A DNA stretch of 64,000 nucleotides from Doris montereyensis (lineage: Eukaryota > Mollusca > Gastropoda > Nudibranchia > Dorididae): positions 1 to 64,000 of the forward strand of contig JAXRKP010001765.1 of assembly GCA_037039925.1 (NCBI GenBank). Direction: 5' to 3'. Each line of letters starts with the position of its first letter. Within the stretch, counting starts at the first letter, position 1. Both the position numbers and the translations under genes were made by a program. Shown here one piece after another: positions 1 through 14,650 of the stretch. A model generated the notes under the pieces. It had not been told where the DNA came from, ran no database searches, and saw only the letters and a list, made by a program, of their open reading frames with translations.

Positions 1-345
1 ATATACCTACATACACACCTGTCATATACACACGTATATACCTACATACACACACACCTATCACGTACACACATATATACCTACATACACACACCTAATC
101 ACGTACACACGTATATACCTACATACAGACACCATAACGTACATGATTAGGTACATATGCAGGTATATACGTTTGTACGTGATAGGTGTGTATATAGGTA
201 TACACACACGTGTGTACCTATCATGTGTGTGTGTGTGTATGTACGTATATACACCTATACGTGATAGGCACGTATATACCTATACACACAAACCTATCAC
301 GTACAGGTGTGTGTGTGCATACACACACTAATCATGTACATATGA
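1..345. repeat. Satellite A, inverted and mixed-strand left edge
   Basis: Bases 1-140 carry satellite A as its reverse complement, rich in CA (TATACCTACATACACAC). The orientation switches to the GT strand near 143, returns to the CA strand around 200-225, alternates again between 225 and 330, and settles on the GT strand from about 345. This is a cluster of short inverted repeats that could form hairpins. The flips could be a real inversion breakpoint or an assembly join. The left boundary of the array lies outside the window. Confidence 0.85.
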
Positions 346-3300
346 CAGGTGTGTGTATGTAGGTATATACGTGTGCACGTGATTAAGTATGTGTATGTAC
401 GTATATACGTGTGTACGTTATAGGTGTGTATGTAGGTATATACGTGTGTACGTGATTAGGTGTGTGTATGTATGCCTGCATTATTGTACGTGATTAGGTG
501 TGTGTATGTAGGTACTATACGTGTGTACGTAATTAGGGTGTGTGTGTAGGTATAAACGTGTGTATGTGATTAGTGTGTGTGTATGTAGGTATATACGTTT
601 ACGTAATTAGGTGTGTGTGTGTAGGTATAAACGTGTGTACGTAATTAGGTGTGTGTGTGTAGGTATATACGTATGTACGTAATTAGGTGTGTGTGTGTAG
701 GTATAAACGTGTGTATGTGATTAGTGTGTGTGTATGTAGGTATATACGTGTGTACGTAATTAGTGTGTGTGTGTATGTAGGTATATACGTGTGTACGTAA
801 TTAGGTGTGTGTGTGTAGGTATAAACGTGTGTATGGATTAGGTGTGTGTGTGTATGTAGGTATATACGTGTGTACGTGATTAGGTGTGTGTGTGTAGGTA
901 TATACGTGTGTACGTGATTAGGTGTGTGTATGTAGGTATATACGTGTGTACGTGATTAGGTGTGTGTGTGTAGGTAGATACGTGTGTACGTGATTAATTG
1001 TGTGTATGTAGGTATATACGTGTGTACGTGATAGGTGTGTGTAGGTATATACGTGTGTACGTGATTAGGTGTGTGTATGTAGGTATATACGTGTGTACGT
1101 GATAGGTGTGTGTATGTAGGTATATACGTGTTTTTACGTGATTAGGTGTGTATGTAGGTATATACGTGTGTACGTGATTAGTGTGTGTAGGTATATACGT
1201 CTGTACGTGATAGGTGTGTGTGTGTAGGTATATACGTGTGTACGTGATTAGGTGTATGGGTATGTAGGTATATACGTGTGTACGTGATAGGTGTGTATGT
1301 AGGTATATACGTGTGTACATGATTAGGTGTGTGTGTGTATGTAGGTATATACTTGTGTACGTGATTAGGTGTGTGTATGTAAGCTATATACGTGTGTACG
1401 TGATTAGGTGTGTACGTAGGTATATACGTGTGTACGTGATTAGGTGTGTGTATGTAGGTATAAACGTGTGTACGTGATTAGGTGTGTGTATGTAGGTATA
1501 TACGTGTGTACGTGATAGTAGGTGTGTGTATGTAGGTATATACGTGTGTACGTGATAGTAGGTGTGTGTATGTAGGTATAAACGTGTGTACGTGATTAGG
1601 TGTGTGTATGTAGGTATATACGTGTGTACGTGATAGGTGTGTGTATATGTAGGTATATACGTGTGTACGTGATTAGGTGTGTGTAGTTATATACGTGTGT
1701 GTACGTGATAGTAGGTGTGTGTATGTAGGTATATACGTGTGTACGTGATAGGTGTGTGTATGTAGGTATATACGTGTGTACGTGATAGTCGGTGTGTGTA
1801 TGTAGGTATATACGTGTGTACGTGATAGTAGGTGTGTGTATGTAGGTATATACGTGTGTACGTGATAGGTGTGTATGTAGGTATATACGTGTGTACGTGA
1901 TAGTAGGTGTGTGTATGTAGGTATATACGTGTGTACGTGACAGGTGTGTGTATGTAGGTATATACGTGTGCACGTGATAGTAGGTGTGTATGTAGGTATA
2001 TACGTGTGTACGTGATTAGGTGTGTATGTAGGTATATACGTGTGTACGTGATTAGGTGTGTGTGTAGGTATATACGTGTGTACGTGATAGTAGGTGTGTG
2101 TATGTAGGTATATACGTGTGTACGTGATAGTAGGTGTGTGTATGTAGGTATATACGTGTGTACGTGATAGTAGTGTGTGTATGTAGGTATATACGTGTGT
2201 ACGTGATAGGTGTGTGTATGTAGGTATATACGTGTGTACGTGATAAGGTGTGTGTATTGTGTATGTATATACGTGTTTGTACGTGGTTAGGTGTGTGTAT
2301 GTAGGTATATACGTGTACGTGATTAGGTGTGTGTATGTAGGTATATACGTGTGTACGTGATAGGTGTGTATGTAGGTATATACGATGTGTACGTGCAAGT
2401 GTGTGTATGTAGGTATATACGTGTGCACGTGCTGGTGTGTGTATGTAGGTATATACGTGTGTACGTGATAGGTGTGTATGTAGGTATATACGTGTAATGT
2501 GCTGTGTGTATGCAGGTATATACGTTTGTACGTATGGGTGTGTATGTAGGTATATATATACGTGTACGCAATGGGTGTGTGTGTGTGTAGGTATATACGT
2601 GTGTATATGACAGGTGTGTGTATGTAGGTATATACGGTGTGCACGTGATTAAGTGTGTGTATGCAGGTATACGTTTGTACGTGATAGGTGTGTATGTGTA
2701 TATGCGTGTGTATATTGGGTGTGTGTAGTGTGTGTGTGTAGGTATATACGTGTGTATATGACAGGTGTGTGTGTGTGTGTAGGTATATACGTGTGCACGT
2801 GATTAAGTGTATGTAGGTATATACGTGTGCACGTTATTAGGTGTGTGTATGTACGTGATTAGGTGTGTACGTTGTGTGTGTATGTAGGTATATACGTGTG
2901 TACGTGATAGGTGGTGTGTGTATAGGTATATACGTGTACGTGATTGACAGGTGTGTGTATGTAGGTATATACGTGTGCACGTGATTAGGTGTGTGTGTAC
3001 GTATATACGTGTGTACGTTATATATTAATATGTAGGTATATACGTGTGTACGTGATTAGGTGTGTGTATGTAGGTATATACGTGTGTACGTGATTAGGTG
3101 TGTATGTAGGTATATACGTGTGTACGTAATTAGGTGTGTGTGTAGGTATAAACGTGGTATAAACGTGTGTATGTGATTGTACCGTAGGTGTGTGTGTATG
3201 TAGGTATATACGTAATTAGGTGTGTGTAGGTATAAACGTGTGTATGTGATTAGGTGTGTGATACGTATGTACGTAATTAGGTGTGTATGATTAGGTGTAA

Positions 3301-6300
3301 ACGTGTGTATGTGATTAGTGATTGTGTGTGTATGTAGGTATATACGTCTGTACGTAATTAGGTGTGTGTGTATGTAGGTATATACGTGTGTACGTAATTA
3401 GTTAGGTGTGTGTGTAGGTATATATAAACGTGTGTATGTGATTAGGTGTGTGATTAGGTGTGTATGTAGGTATATACGTGTGATTACGTGATTAGGTGTG
3501 TGTGTAGGTATATACGTGTGTACGTGATTAGGGGGGTGTGTACATGATAGGTGTATTATATATACGTGTGTACGTGATTAGGTGTGTGTGTATGTAGGTA
3601 GATACGTGTGTACGTGATTAATTGTGTGTATGTAGGTATATACGTGTGTATGTAGGTATAAAGGTAGGTGTGTGTATGTAGGTATATACGTGTGTACGTG
3701 ATTAGGTGTGTGTATGTAGGTATATACGTGTGTACGTGATAGGTGTGTGTATGTAGGTATATACGTGTTTACGTGATGATTATGTGTGTATTAGTGTGTA
3801 CGTGATTAGGTGTGTGTAGTATATACGTGTGTACGTGATAGTAGGTGTGTGTGTGTAGGTATATATACGTCTGTGTACGTGATAGGTGTGTGTGTGTAGG
3901 TATATACGTGTGTACGTGATTAGGTGTGTATGGGTATGTAGGTATATACGTGTGTACGTGATAGTAGGTGTGTATGTAGGTATACGTGTGTACAGATTGT
4001 GTGTATGATTATGTAGGTATATACTTGTGTGTGATTATGATTAGGTGTGTACGTGATTATGTAGGTATATATACTAATGTATGATTAGTGTGTATGTAGG
4101 TATATAAACGGGTGTGTGATGTAAGATTGTGTGTATGTAGGTATATACGTGTGTACGTGATAGTATATAGGTGTGTGTATGTAGGTATATACGTGTGTAC
4201 GTGCTACGTGTATATACGTGTGTGTAGGTAGGTGTGTATGTAGGTATATACGTGTGTAACTGGGTGTGTACGTGATTAGGTGTGTGTATGTAGGTATATA
4301 CGTGTGTACGTGTGTATGTAGGTGTGATTACTATATGTAGGTATATTAGGTGTACGTAGGTATATACGTGATAGGTGTGTGTGTGTACGTGTGTATAGTA
4401 GGTGTGTGTATGTGGAGGTATATATACGTGTGTACGACAGGTGTGTGTATGTAGGTATATACGTGTGTGTGATAGTCGTGATTAGGTGTGTGTATGTAGG
4501 TATATACGTGTGTACGTGATAAAGTAGGTGTGTGTATGTAGGTATATACGTGTGTACGTGATAGTAGGTGTGTGTGTGTAGGTATATACGTAATTAGGTG
4601 TGTGTGTGTGTACGTGATATTAGGTGTGTGTATGTAGGTATATACGTGTACGTGACAGGTGTGTATGTAGGTATATATACGTGTGCACGTGTGATAGTAG
4701 GTGTGTGTATGTAGGTATATACGTGTGTACGTGATTAGGTGTGTGTGTGTGTAGGTATATACGTGTGTACGTGATTAGGTGTGTGTATGTAGGTATATAC
4801 GTGTGTACGTGATTAGGTGTGTGTATGTAGGTAGATACGTGTGTACGTGATTGAGTGTGTGTATGTAGGTATATACGTGTGTACGTGATAGTAGGTGTGT
4901 GTGTGTAGGTATATACGTGTGTACGTGATTAGGTGTGTGTATGTAGGTATATATACGTGATATGTGTGTGTATGTAGGATAGTTTAGGTGTGTGTATGTA
5001 GGTATATACGTGTGTACGTGACAGGGTCTGTGTGTATGTAGGTATATACGTGTGTACGTGATTAGGTGTGTGTGGGTATGTAGGTATATACGTGTGTACG
5101 TGATAGGTGTGTGTATGTGGGTATATACGTGTACATGATTAGGTGTGTGTGTGTATGTAGGTATATACTTGTGTACGTGATTGTGTGTATGTAGCTATAT
5201 ACGTGTACGTGATAGGTGTGTACGTAGGTATATACGTGTGTACGTGATTAGGTGTGTGTATGTAGGTATAAACGTGTGTACGTGATTAGGTGTGTGTATG
5301 TAGGTATATACGTTGTACGTGCTGTAGGTGTGTATGTAGGTATATACGTGTGTACGTGATAGTAGGTGTGTGTATGTAGGTATATACGTGTGTACATGAT
5401 TAGGTGTGTGTATGCAGGTATATACGTGTTGTACGTGATACGTGTGGTGTGTGTGTGTGTATGTACGTATATACGTGTGTACGTGATAGGTGTGTGTATG
5501 TAGGTATATACGTGTGTATATGATTAGGTGTGTGTAGTATGTACAGGTATATACGTGTGCACGTGATTAAGTGTGTGTATGTACGTATATACGTGTACGT
5601 TATAGGTGTGTATGTAGGTATATACGTGTGTACGTGGATTAGGTGTGTGTATGTAGGTATATACGTGTGTACGTGATTAGGTGTGTATGTATGTATATAT
5701 GTGTGTACGTGATAGTAGGTGTGTGTATGTAGGTATATACGTGTGTACGTAATTAGGTATTGTATTAATATGTAGGTATAAACGTGTACGTGATTAGGTG
5801 TGTGTATGTAGGTATATAGGTGTGTGTACGTGATTAGGTGTGTGTGTATGTAGGTATATACGTGTGTACGTAATTAGGTGTGTGTGTATGTAGGTATATA
5901 CGTGTACGTGATTAGGTGTGTGTATGTAGGTATATACGTGTGTATGTGATTAGGTGTGTGTGTGTATGTAGGTATATACGTGTGTATGTGATTAGGTGTG
6001 TGTAGGTATATACGTGTGTACGTGATTAGGTGTGTGTATGTAGGTATATACGTGTACGTGATTAGGTGTGTGTGTGTAGGTATATACGTGTACGTGATTA
6101 ATTGTGTGTATGGTGTATATACGTAATAGTGTACGTGATAGGTGTGTGTGTGTAGGTATATAGTGTACGTGATTAGGTGTGTTTGTGTAGGTATATAGGT
6201 GTGTGTACGTGATATGTGTGTTATGTAGGTATATACGTGTGTACGTGATTAGGTGTGTGTGTATTAGGTATATGCGTTTGTGTCATTAGGTGTGTGTGTA

Positions 6301-8325
6301 GGTATATACGTGTGTACGTGATTAGGTGTGTGTATGTAGGTATATACGTCTGTACGTGATAGGTGTGTGTAGGTGTGTGTGTGTGTGTAGGTATATACGT
6401 GTGTACGTGTATGTAGGTGTGTGATTGGGTATGTAGGTATATACGTGTGTACGTGATTAGGTGTGTGTATGTAGGTATATACGTGTGTACATGATTAGGT
6501 GTGTGTGTATGTAGGTATATACTTGTGTACGTGATTAGTGTGTGTATGTAGCTATATACGTGTATGCGTGATTAGGTGTGTGTGTGTAGGTATATACGTG
6601 TGTACGTGATTAGGTGTGTATGTAGGTATATACGTGTGTACGTGATTAGGTGTGTGTATGTAGGTATATACGTGTGTACGTGATTAGGTGTGTGTATGTA
6701 GGTATATACGTGTGTGTGATTAGTAGGTGTGTGTATGTAGGTATAAACGTGTGTACGTGATTAGGTGTGTGTGTGTGTAGGTATATACGTGTGTACGTGA
6801 TTAAGTGTGTGTATGTAGGTATATATGTACGTGATTAGGTGTGTGTGTGTAGGTATATACGTGTGTACGTGATATGTGTAGGTATATACATGTGTACGTG
6901 ACAGGTGTGTCTAGTGTACGTGATTGTGTGTGTGTATGTAGGTATATACATGATTAGGTGTGTGTACGTGATTAGGTGTGTGTATGTAGGTATATACGTG
7001 TACGTGATAGGTGTGTGTATGTAGGTATATGTAGGTGATAGTGTGTGTGTGTGTTTGTGTAGGTATATTCGTGTGTACGTGATTAAGTGTGTGTATGTAG
7101 GTATATACGTGTGCACGTGATATAGGTGTGTGTATGTGGTGTATACGTGTGTACGTGATTAAAGTGTGTATGTATGTATATACGTGTGTACGTGATTAAG
7201 TGGTGTATGTAGGTATATACGTGTGTACGTGATAGTAGGTGTGTGTATAGGTATATACGTGTGTACGTGATAAGTAGGTGTATGTAGGTATATACGTGTG
7301 TACATGATTAGGTGTGTGTATGTAGGTATATACGTGTGTACGTGATTAGTGTGTGTGTATGCAGGTACATAGTATATGATAGTAGGTGTGGTATGTAGGT
7401 TATGGTGTGTGTATGTAGGTATATACGTGTATATAGGTGTGTGTATGTAGGTATATACGTGTGTACGTGATTAAGTGTGTGTATAGGTATATACGTGTGT
7501 ACGTGATTAAGTGTGTGTATGTATATATACGTGTGTACGTGATACGTGTGAGTGTGTGTATGTAGGTATATACGTATGTACATGACTGGTGTGTATGTAG
7601 GTATATACGTGTGTGTGATTAGGTGTGTGTATGTAGGTATATACGTGTGTACGTGATTAAGTGTGTATGTAGGTATATACTACGTGATTAGGTGTGCGTA
7701 TGTAAGTATATACGTGTTGCGTAATTAGTGATTGTGTGTGTATGTAGGTATATACTTGTGTACGTGATTAGGTGTGTGTATGTAGGTATACGTGTGTACG
7801 TGATAGGGTATGTGTGTGTATGGTATATACGTATGTACATGATTAGGTGTGTATGTGTAGGTATATACGTGTGTACGTGATTAGTGTGTTTGTGTAGGTA
7901 TATACGTGTGTACGTGATATGTGTGTTATGTAGGTATATACGTTTGGCGTCATTAGGTGTGTGTATGTAGGTATATGCGTGTGTACGTGATTAGGTGTGC
8001 GTGTGTAAGTATATACATGTGTACGTGATTAGGTGTGTGTATGTAGGTATATACGTGTGTACGTGATTAGGTGTTGTGTGTGTGTAGGTATATACGTGTG
8101 TACGTGATTAGGTGTGTGTATGTAGGTATATACGTGTGTAAGTGATTAGGTGTGTGTATGTAGGTATATACGTGTGTAGGTGATTAGGTGCATGTGTGTG
8201 TGTGTAGGTGATATACATGTGTATGTAGGACAAGTGATTATGTAGGTATATACGTGTGTACGTGATTAGGTGTGTGTATGTAGGTATATACGTGTACGTG
8301 ATAGGTGTGTGTATGTAGGTATATA
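345..8325. repeat. Satellite A, 36-40 bp GT-rich tandem array
   Basis: The unit has the core TATGTAGGTATATACGTG followed by TGTACGTGATTAG and a variable GT run. A typical unit spans 916-953, giving a 38-bp period. Units vary by GT-run length and by GATAG, GATTAG or GATAGTAG endings. Roughly 200 copies are present. Bases 1000-2650 are fairly regular. From about 3100 to 8300 there are many indels, truncated units and fused units. The array gives long minus-strand open frames rich in Thr, Tyr and His, which I treat as artefacts. It passes directly into satellite B at about 8325 through a shared TATATA stretch. Confidence 0.95.
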
Positions 8326-8329
8326 TAGC

Positions 8330-8950
8330 ACATACATTCATATATACAATACTTTGCACATACATTCTTACATAGCACATATATTCATCTATGGCACATA
8401 CATTCATATATACAATACATAGCACACATTCATACATAGCACATACAATCATATATACAATACAAAGCACTTACGTTCATATATAGCGCTGTAAATTCAT
8501 ATATGACACATACATTCATATATAACACCTGAAATTCCTTTTATATCACATACATCCATGCATACAATACAAAGCACATCATTCATACATAGCACATACA
8601 TTCATATATACAATACATTCATATATAGCACATACATTCATATATAGCACACTGACATACATAGCACATACAATCATATTTAACACAGACATTTATATAT
8701 ACAATACTCATTTAGTACATTCATTTATAGCACATACATTCACATATAGAACATATATTCATACACAGCACATACATTCATACATAGCACATATATTCAT
8801 ATATAGCACATACATTCATATATAGCACATACATTCATATATAGCATACACTGAATATATACAATACATAGCACATACATGCATACATAGCACATAAATT
8901 CATATATAGCACATACATTCATCTATAGTACATACATTCATACACAGCAC
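8330..8950. repeat. Diverged segmental duplication in satellite B, copy 1
   Basis: Rare variants occur in the same order here and about 720-810 bp downstream. They include the ACTTTG anchor at 8351, CAATCATATTTAACAC at 8671, and ATCTATAG at 8921. The partners lie near 9159, 9395 and 9710. The changing offset (808, 724, 789) shows several internal indels, so this is an older event than the 1752-bp duplication. Confidence 0.6.
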
Positions 8951-9134
8951 ACATACAATATTATATAACATATATATACATATATAGCACATACATTCAT
9001 ATATAGCACATACGTTGATATAGAGCACATACATTCATATATAACACTTACATTTATATACAGCACATAAATTCATACATAGCACATATATTAGTCATAG
9101 CACATACATTCATATAGCACATACATTCATATAT

Positions 9135-9745
9135 AGCACATACATTCATATATACAATACTTTGTACATACATTCATACATAGCACCATATATTCATACA
9201 TAGCACACACATTCATATATACAATACATAGCACATACATTCATACATAGCACACATTCATACATAGCACATACATTCATATATACAATACAAAGCACAT
9301 ACATTCATACATAGCACATACATTCATATGTACAATACATTCATATATAGCACATACATTCATATATAGCACATACATTCATACATAGCACATTCAATCA
9401 TATTTAACACATACATTCATATATAGCACATACATTCATACGTAGAGCATACATTCATTTATAGCACATACATTCACATATAGAACGTACATTCATACAC
9501 ATACATACATTCATATATAGCACATATATTCATATATAGCAAATACATTCATATAACACATACATTCATATATAGCACATACATTCATATATAACACATA
9601 CATTCATATATAGCACATACATTCATATATAGCACATACATTGAATTTATACAATACATAGCACATAATGCATACATAGCACATATATTCATATATAGCA
9701 CATACATTCATCTATAGCACATACATTCATACACAGCACATGCAT
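9135..9745. repeat. Diverged segmental duplication in satellite B, copy 2
   Basis: This is the partner of the 8330-8950 block. It shares the ordered landmarks ACTTTG (9159), CAATCATATTTAACAC (9395), a TTGAATTTATACAATAC variant (9641) and ATCTATAG (9710). Confidence 0.6.
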
Positions 9746-10529
9746 TCATACATAGCACATATATTCGTATATAGCACATACATTCATATATAGCACTTAC
9801 ATTTATATACAGCACATAAATTCATACATAGCACATACATTAATTCATAGCACATACATTCATATATATCACATACATTCATATATAGCACATACATTCA
9901 TATATACAATACATAGTACATACATTCAGACATAGCACATACATTCATACATAGCTTATACATTCATATATAGCACATACATTCATACATAGCTTATACA
10001 TTCATATATAGCACATATATTCATATATACAATACATAGCACATACATGCGTACATAGGACATACATTCATACACAGCACATACATTCATGTATAGCATA
10101 TACATTCATATATACAATACATAGCACTTACATACTTCTATACAATACATAGCACATATTTTCATATGTACAATACATAGCACATACATTCATATGTAAA
10201 AATACATATCACGAACAATACATACACGTATCTCCTCATACAATACATACATGGAAACATTCATACAATACATACATGAATACATTCATATATACAATAT
10301 ATAGAAAATACATTGAAATATAAAATACATAGCACATACATTCATATATACAATATATAGCATATACATTCAAATATACAATACATAGCACATACATTCA
10401 TATATACAACACATAGCACATACATTCATATACAGCACATACATTCAAACATCCAATACATAGCAGATACATTCATATATAGCACATACATTCATATATA
10501 GCACATACATTCATATATAACACATACAT

Positions 10530-12281
10530 TCATATATAGCACATACATTCATATATAGCACATACATTCATATATAGCACATACATTCAAATATACAATA
10601 CATAGCATATACATTCATATATACAATATATAGCACATACATTCAAATATACAATACATAGCACATACATTCATATATACAATATATAGCAGATACATTC
10701 ATATATAGGACATACATTCATATATAGCACATACATTCATATATAGCACATACATTCATATATAACACATACGTTCATACATAGGACATATATTGATACA
10801 TAGCACATACATTTACATATATCACATACATTCATATATAGCACATAATTCATAGATTGCACTTACATTCATATATAGCACATACATTCATACATAGCAC
10901 ATATATTCATACATAGCACATAAATTCACATATAGCACGTACATTCATACATGGCACATACATTTATACATAGCACATACAGTAATACATAGCAGATACA
11001 TTCATATATACAATACATAGCAGATACATTCATATATAGCAAGTACATTCATATATACAATACATAGCACATACACTCATATATACAATATATAGCACAT
11101 ACATTCGTATATAGCACATACATTCATATCTAACACATACATTCATACATAGCACATACATTCATACATAGCACATACATTCATATATAGCACATACATT
11201 CATATATATCACATACATTTATATATAGCACATACAATCATATATAGCACATACATTCATATATAACACATACATTCATACATAGCACATACATTCATAC
11301 ATAGCACATATATTTATATATAGCATATACATTCACATATAGCATATATATTAATTTATATGTCACTTATATTCATACATACCACATACATTCCTACATC
11401 GCACATACATTTATATATAGTACATACATTCATGTATAGCACATACATTCATACATAGCCCATACATTCATATATAGCTCATACATTCATATATGCAATA
11501 TATACCACATACTTGCATAAATAGCACATACATTCATACACAGCACATACATTCATACATAGCACATACATTTATACATAGCATATACATTCATATATAG
11601 CACATGCAGTCATACATAGGACATACATTAGTACATAGCACATACATTCATACATAGCACATACATTCATGTATACGATACATAGCACATACATGCATAC
11701 ATAGCACATACATTCATACATAACACATACATTACTACATAGCACATACATTCATATATAGCACATACATTCATCCATAGCACATACATTTATACATGGC
11801 ACATACATTCATATATAGCACATACATTCATCCATAACACATATATTCATACATGGCATATACATTCATATATACAATACATAGCACATACATTCATACA
11901 TAGCACATACATTCATACATAGCACATAATTTCATATATAGCACATACATTCATACATGGCACATACATTTATACATAGCACATACATTAATACATAGCA
12001 GATACATTCATATATACAATACATAGCAGATACATTCATATATAGCAGGTACATTCATGTATACGATACATAGCACATATATTTATATATACAATATATA
12101 GCACATACATTCATATATAGCACATACATTCATATATAACACATACATTCATACATAGCACATACATTCATACATAGCACATACATTCATATATAGCACA
12201 TGCATTCATATATAGCACATACATTTATATATAGCACATACGATCATATATAGCACATACGTTCATATATAACACATACAT
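10530..12281. repeat. 1752-bp higher-order unit of satellite B, copy 1
   Basis: Landmarks recur at exactly 1752 bp: ACGTTCATACATAGGAC (10771 and 12523), TTAATTTATATGTCAC (11351 and 13103), ATACATTCAAATATACAA (10581 and 12333), and CGATCATATATAGC (12241 and 13993). Almost no net indel has accumulated, so the duplication is recent. The copies are directly adjacent in tandem. Confidence 0.88.
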
Positions 12282-14033
12282 TCATATATAGCACATACAT
12301 TCATATATAGCACATACATTCATATATAGCACATACATTCAAATATACAATACATAGCATATGCATTCATATATACAATATATAGCACATACATTCAAAT
12401 ATACAATACATAGCACATACATTCATATATACAATATATAGCAGATACATTCATATATAGGACATACATTCATATATAGCACATACATTCATATATAGCA
12501 CATACATTCATATATAACACATACGTTCATACATAGGACATATATTGATACATAGCACATACATTTACATATATCACATACATTCATATATAGCACATAA
12601 TTCATAGATTGCACTTACATTCATATATAGCACATACATTCATACATAGCACATATATTCATACATAGCACATAAATTCATATATAGCACATACATTCAT
12701 ACATGGCACATACATTTATACATAGCACATACATTAATACATAGCAGATACATTCATATATACAATACATAGCAGATACCTTCATATATAGCACGTACAT
12801 TCATATATACAATACATAGCACATACACTCATATATACAATATATAGCACATACATTCACATATAGCACATACATTCATATCTAACACATACATTCATAC
12901 ATAGCACATACATTCATACATAGCACATACATTCATATATAGCACATACATTCATATATATCACATACATTTATATATAGCACATACAATCATATATAGC
13001 ACATACATTCATATATAACACATACATTCATACATAGCACATACATTCATACATAGCACATATATTTATATATAGCATATACATTCACATATAGCATATA
13101 TATTAATTTATATGTCACTTATATTCATACATACCACATACATTCCTACATCGCACATACATTTATATATAGTACATACATTCATGTATAGCACATACAT
13201 TCATACATAGCCCATACATTCATATATAGCTCATACATTCATATATGCAATATATAGCACATACATGCATAAATAGCACATACATTCATACACAGCACAT
13301 ACATTCATACATAGCACATACATTTATACATAGCATATACATTCATATATAGCACATGCAGTCATACATAGGACATACATTAGTACATAGCACATACATT
13401 CATACATAGCACATACATTCATATATACGATACATAGCACATACATGCATACATAGCACATACATTCATACATAACACATACATTACTACATAGCACATA
13501 CATTCATATATAGCACATACATTCATCCATAGCACATACATTCATGCATGGCACATACATTCATATATAGCACATACATTCATCCATAACACATATATTC
13601 ATACATGGCATATACATTCATATATACAATACATAGTACATACATTCATACATAGCACATACATTCATACATAGCACATAATTTCATATATAGCACATAC
13701 ATTCATACATGGCACATACATTTATACATAGCACATACATTAATACATAGCAGATACATTCATATATACAATACATAGCAGATACATTCATATATAGCAG
13801 GTACATTCATGTATACAATACATAGCACATATATTTATATATACAATATATAGCACATACATTCATATATAGCACATACATTCATATATAACACATACAT
13901 TCATACATAGCACATACATTCATACATAGCACATACATTCATATATAGCACATACATTCATATATAGCACATACATTTATATATAGCACATACGATCATA
14001 TATAGCACATACGTTCATATATAACACATACAT
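12282..14033. repeat. 1752-bp higher-order unit of satellite B, copy 2
   Basis: This is the tandem partner of 10530-12281, with the same landmark order at a constant offset of 1752 bp. A handful of substitutions separate the copies, for example ATATAGCAAGTACATTC against ATATAGCACGTACATTC near 11036 and 12788. Confidence 0.88.
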
Positions 14034-14086
14034 TCATACATAGCACATACATTCATACAAAGCACGTACATTTATATATAGCACAT

Positions 14087-14650
14087 TCATTCATATATAG
14101 CATATATATTCATATATGTCACTTATATTCATACATAGCACATACATTCCTACATCGCACATACATTTATATATAGTACATACATTCATGTATAACATAT
14201 ACATTCATACATAGCCCATGCATTCATGTATAGCACATACATTCATATATGCAATATATAGCACCTACATGCATAAATAACACATACATTCATACACAGC
14301 ACATACATTTATACATAGCACATACATTTAGACATAGCATATACATTCATATATAGCACATGCATTCATACATAGCACATACATTCATACATAGCACATA
14401 CATTCATGCATAGCACATACATTCATATATACAATACATAGCACATACATGCATACATAGCACATACATTCATACATAACACATACTTTACTACATAGCA
14501 CATACATTCGTATATAGCAAATACATTCATCTATAGCACATACATTCATACATGGCATATACATTCATGTATACAATACATAGCACATACATTCATACTT
14601 AGCACATACATCCATGCATAGCAAAGACATTGATATATATAATAAATGGT
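14087..14650. repeat. Partial, diverged third copy of the satellite B higher-order unit
   Basis: The landmarks TGTCACTTATATTCATACAT (14117), ATTCCTACATCGCAC and GCAATATATAGC appear in the same order as at 11361-11500 and 13113-13250. The offset from copy 2 is about 1004 bp instead of 1752, so roughly 750 bp of the unit is missing between them. Many substitutions suggest it predates the 1752-bp tandem pair. Confidence 0.65.

Noticed and set aside
345..8325. Degenerate telomere repeat, because units contain TTAGGTGTG
   Set aside because: No tandem TTAGGG is present. The TTAGG occurs once in a 36-40 bp unit and is often reduced to GATAGG.
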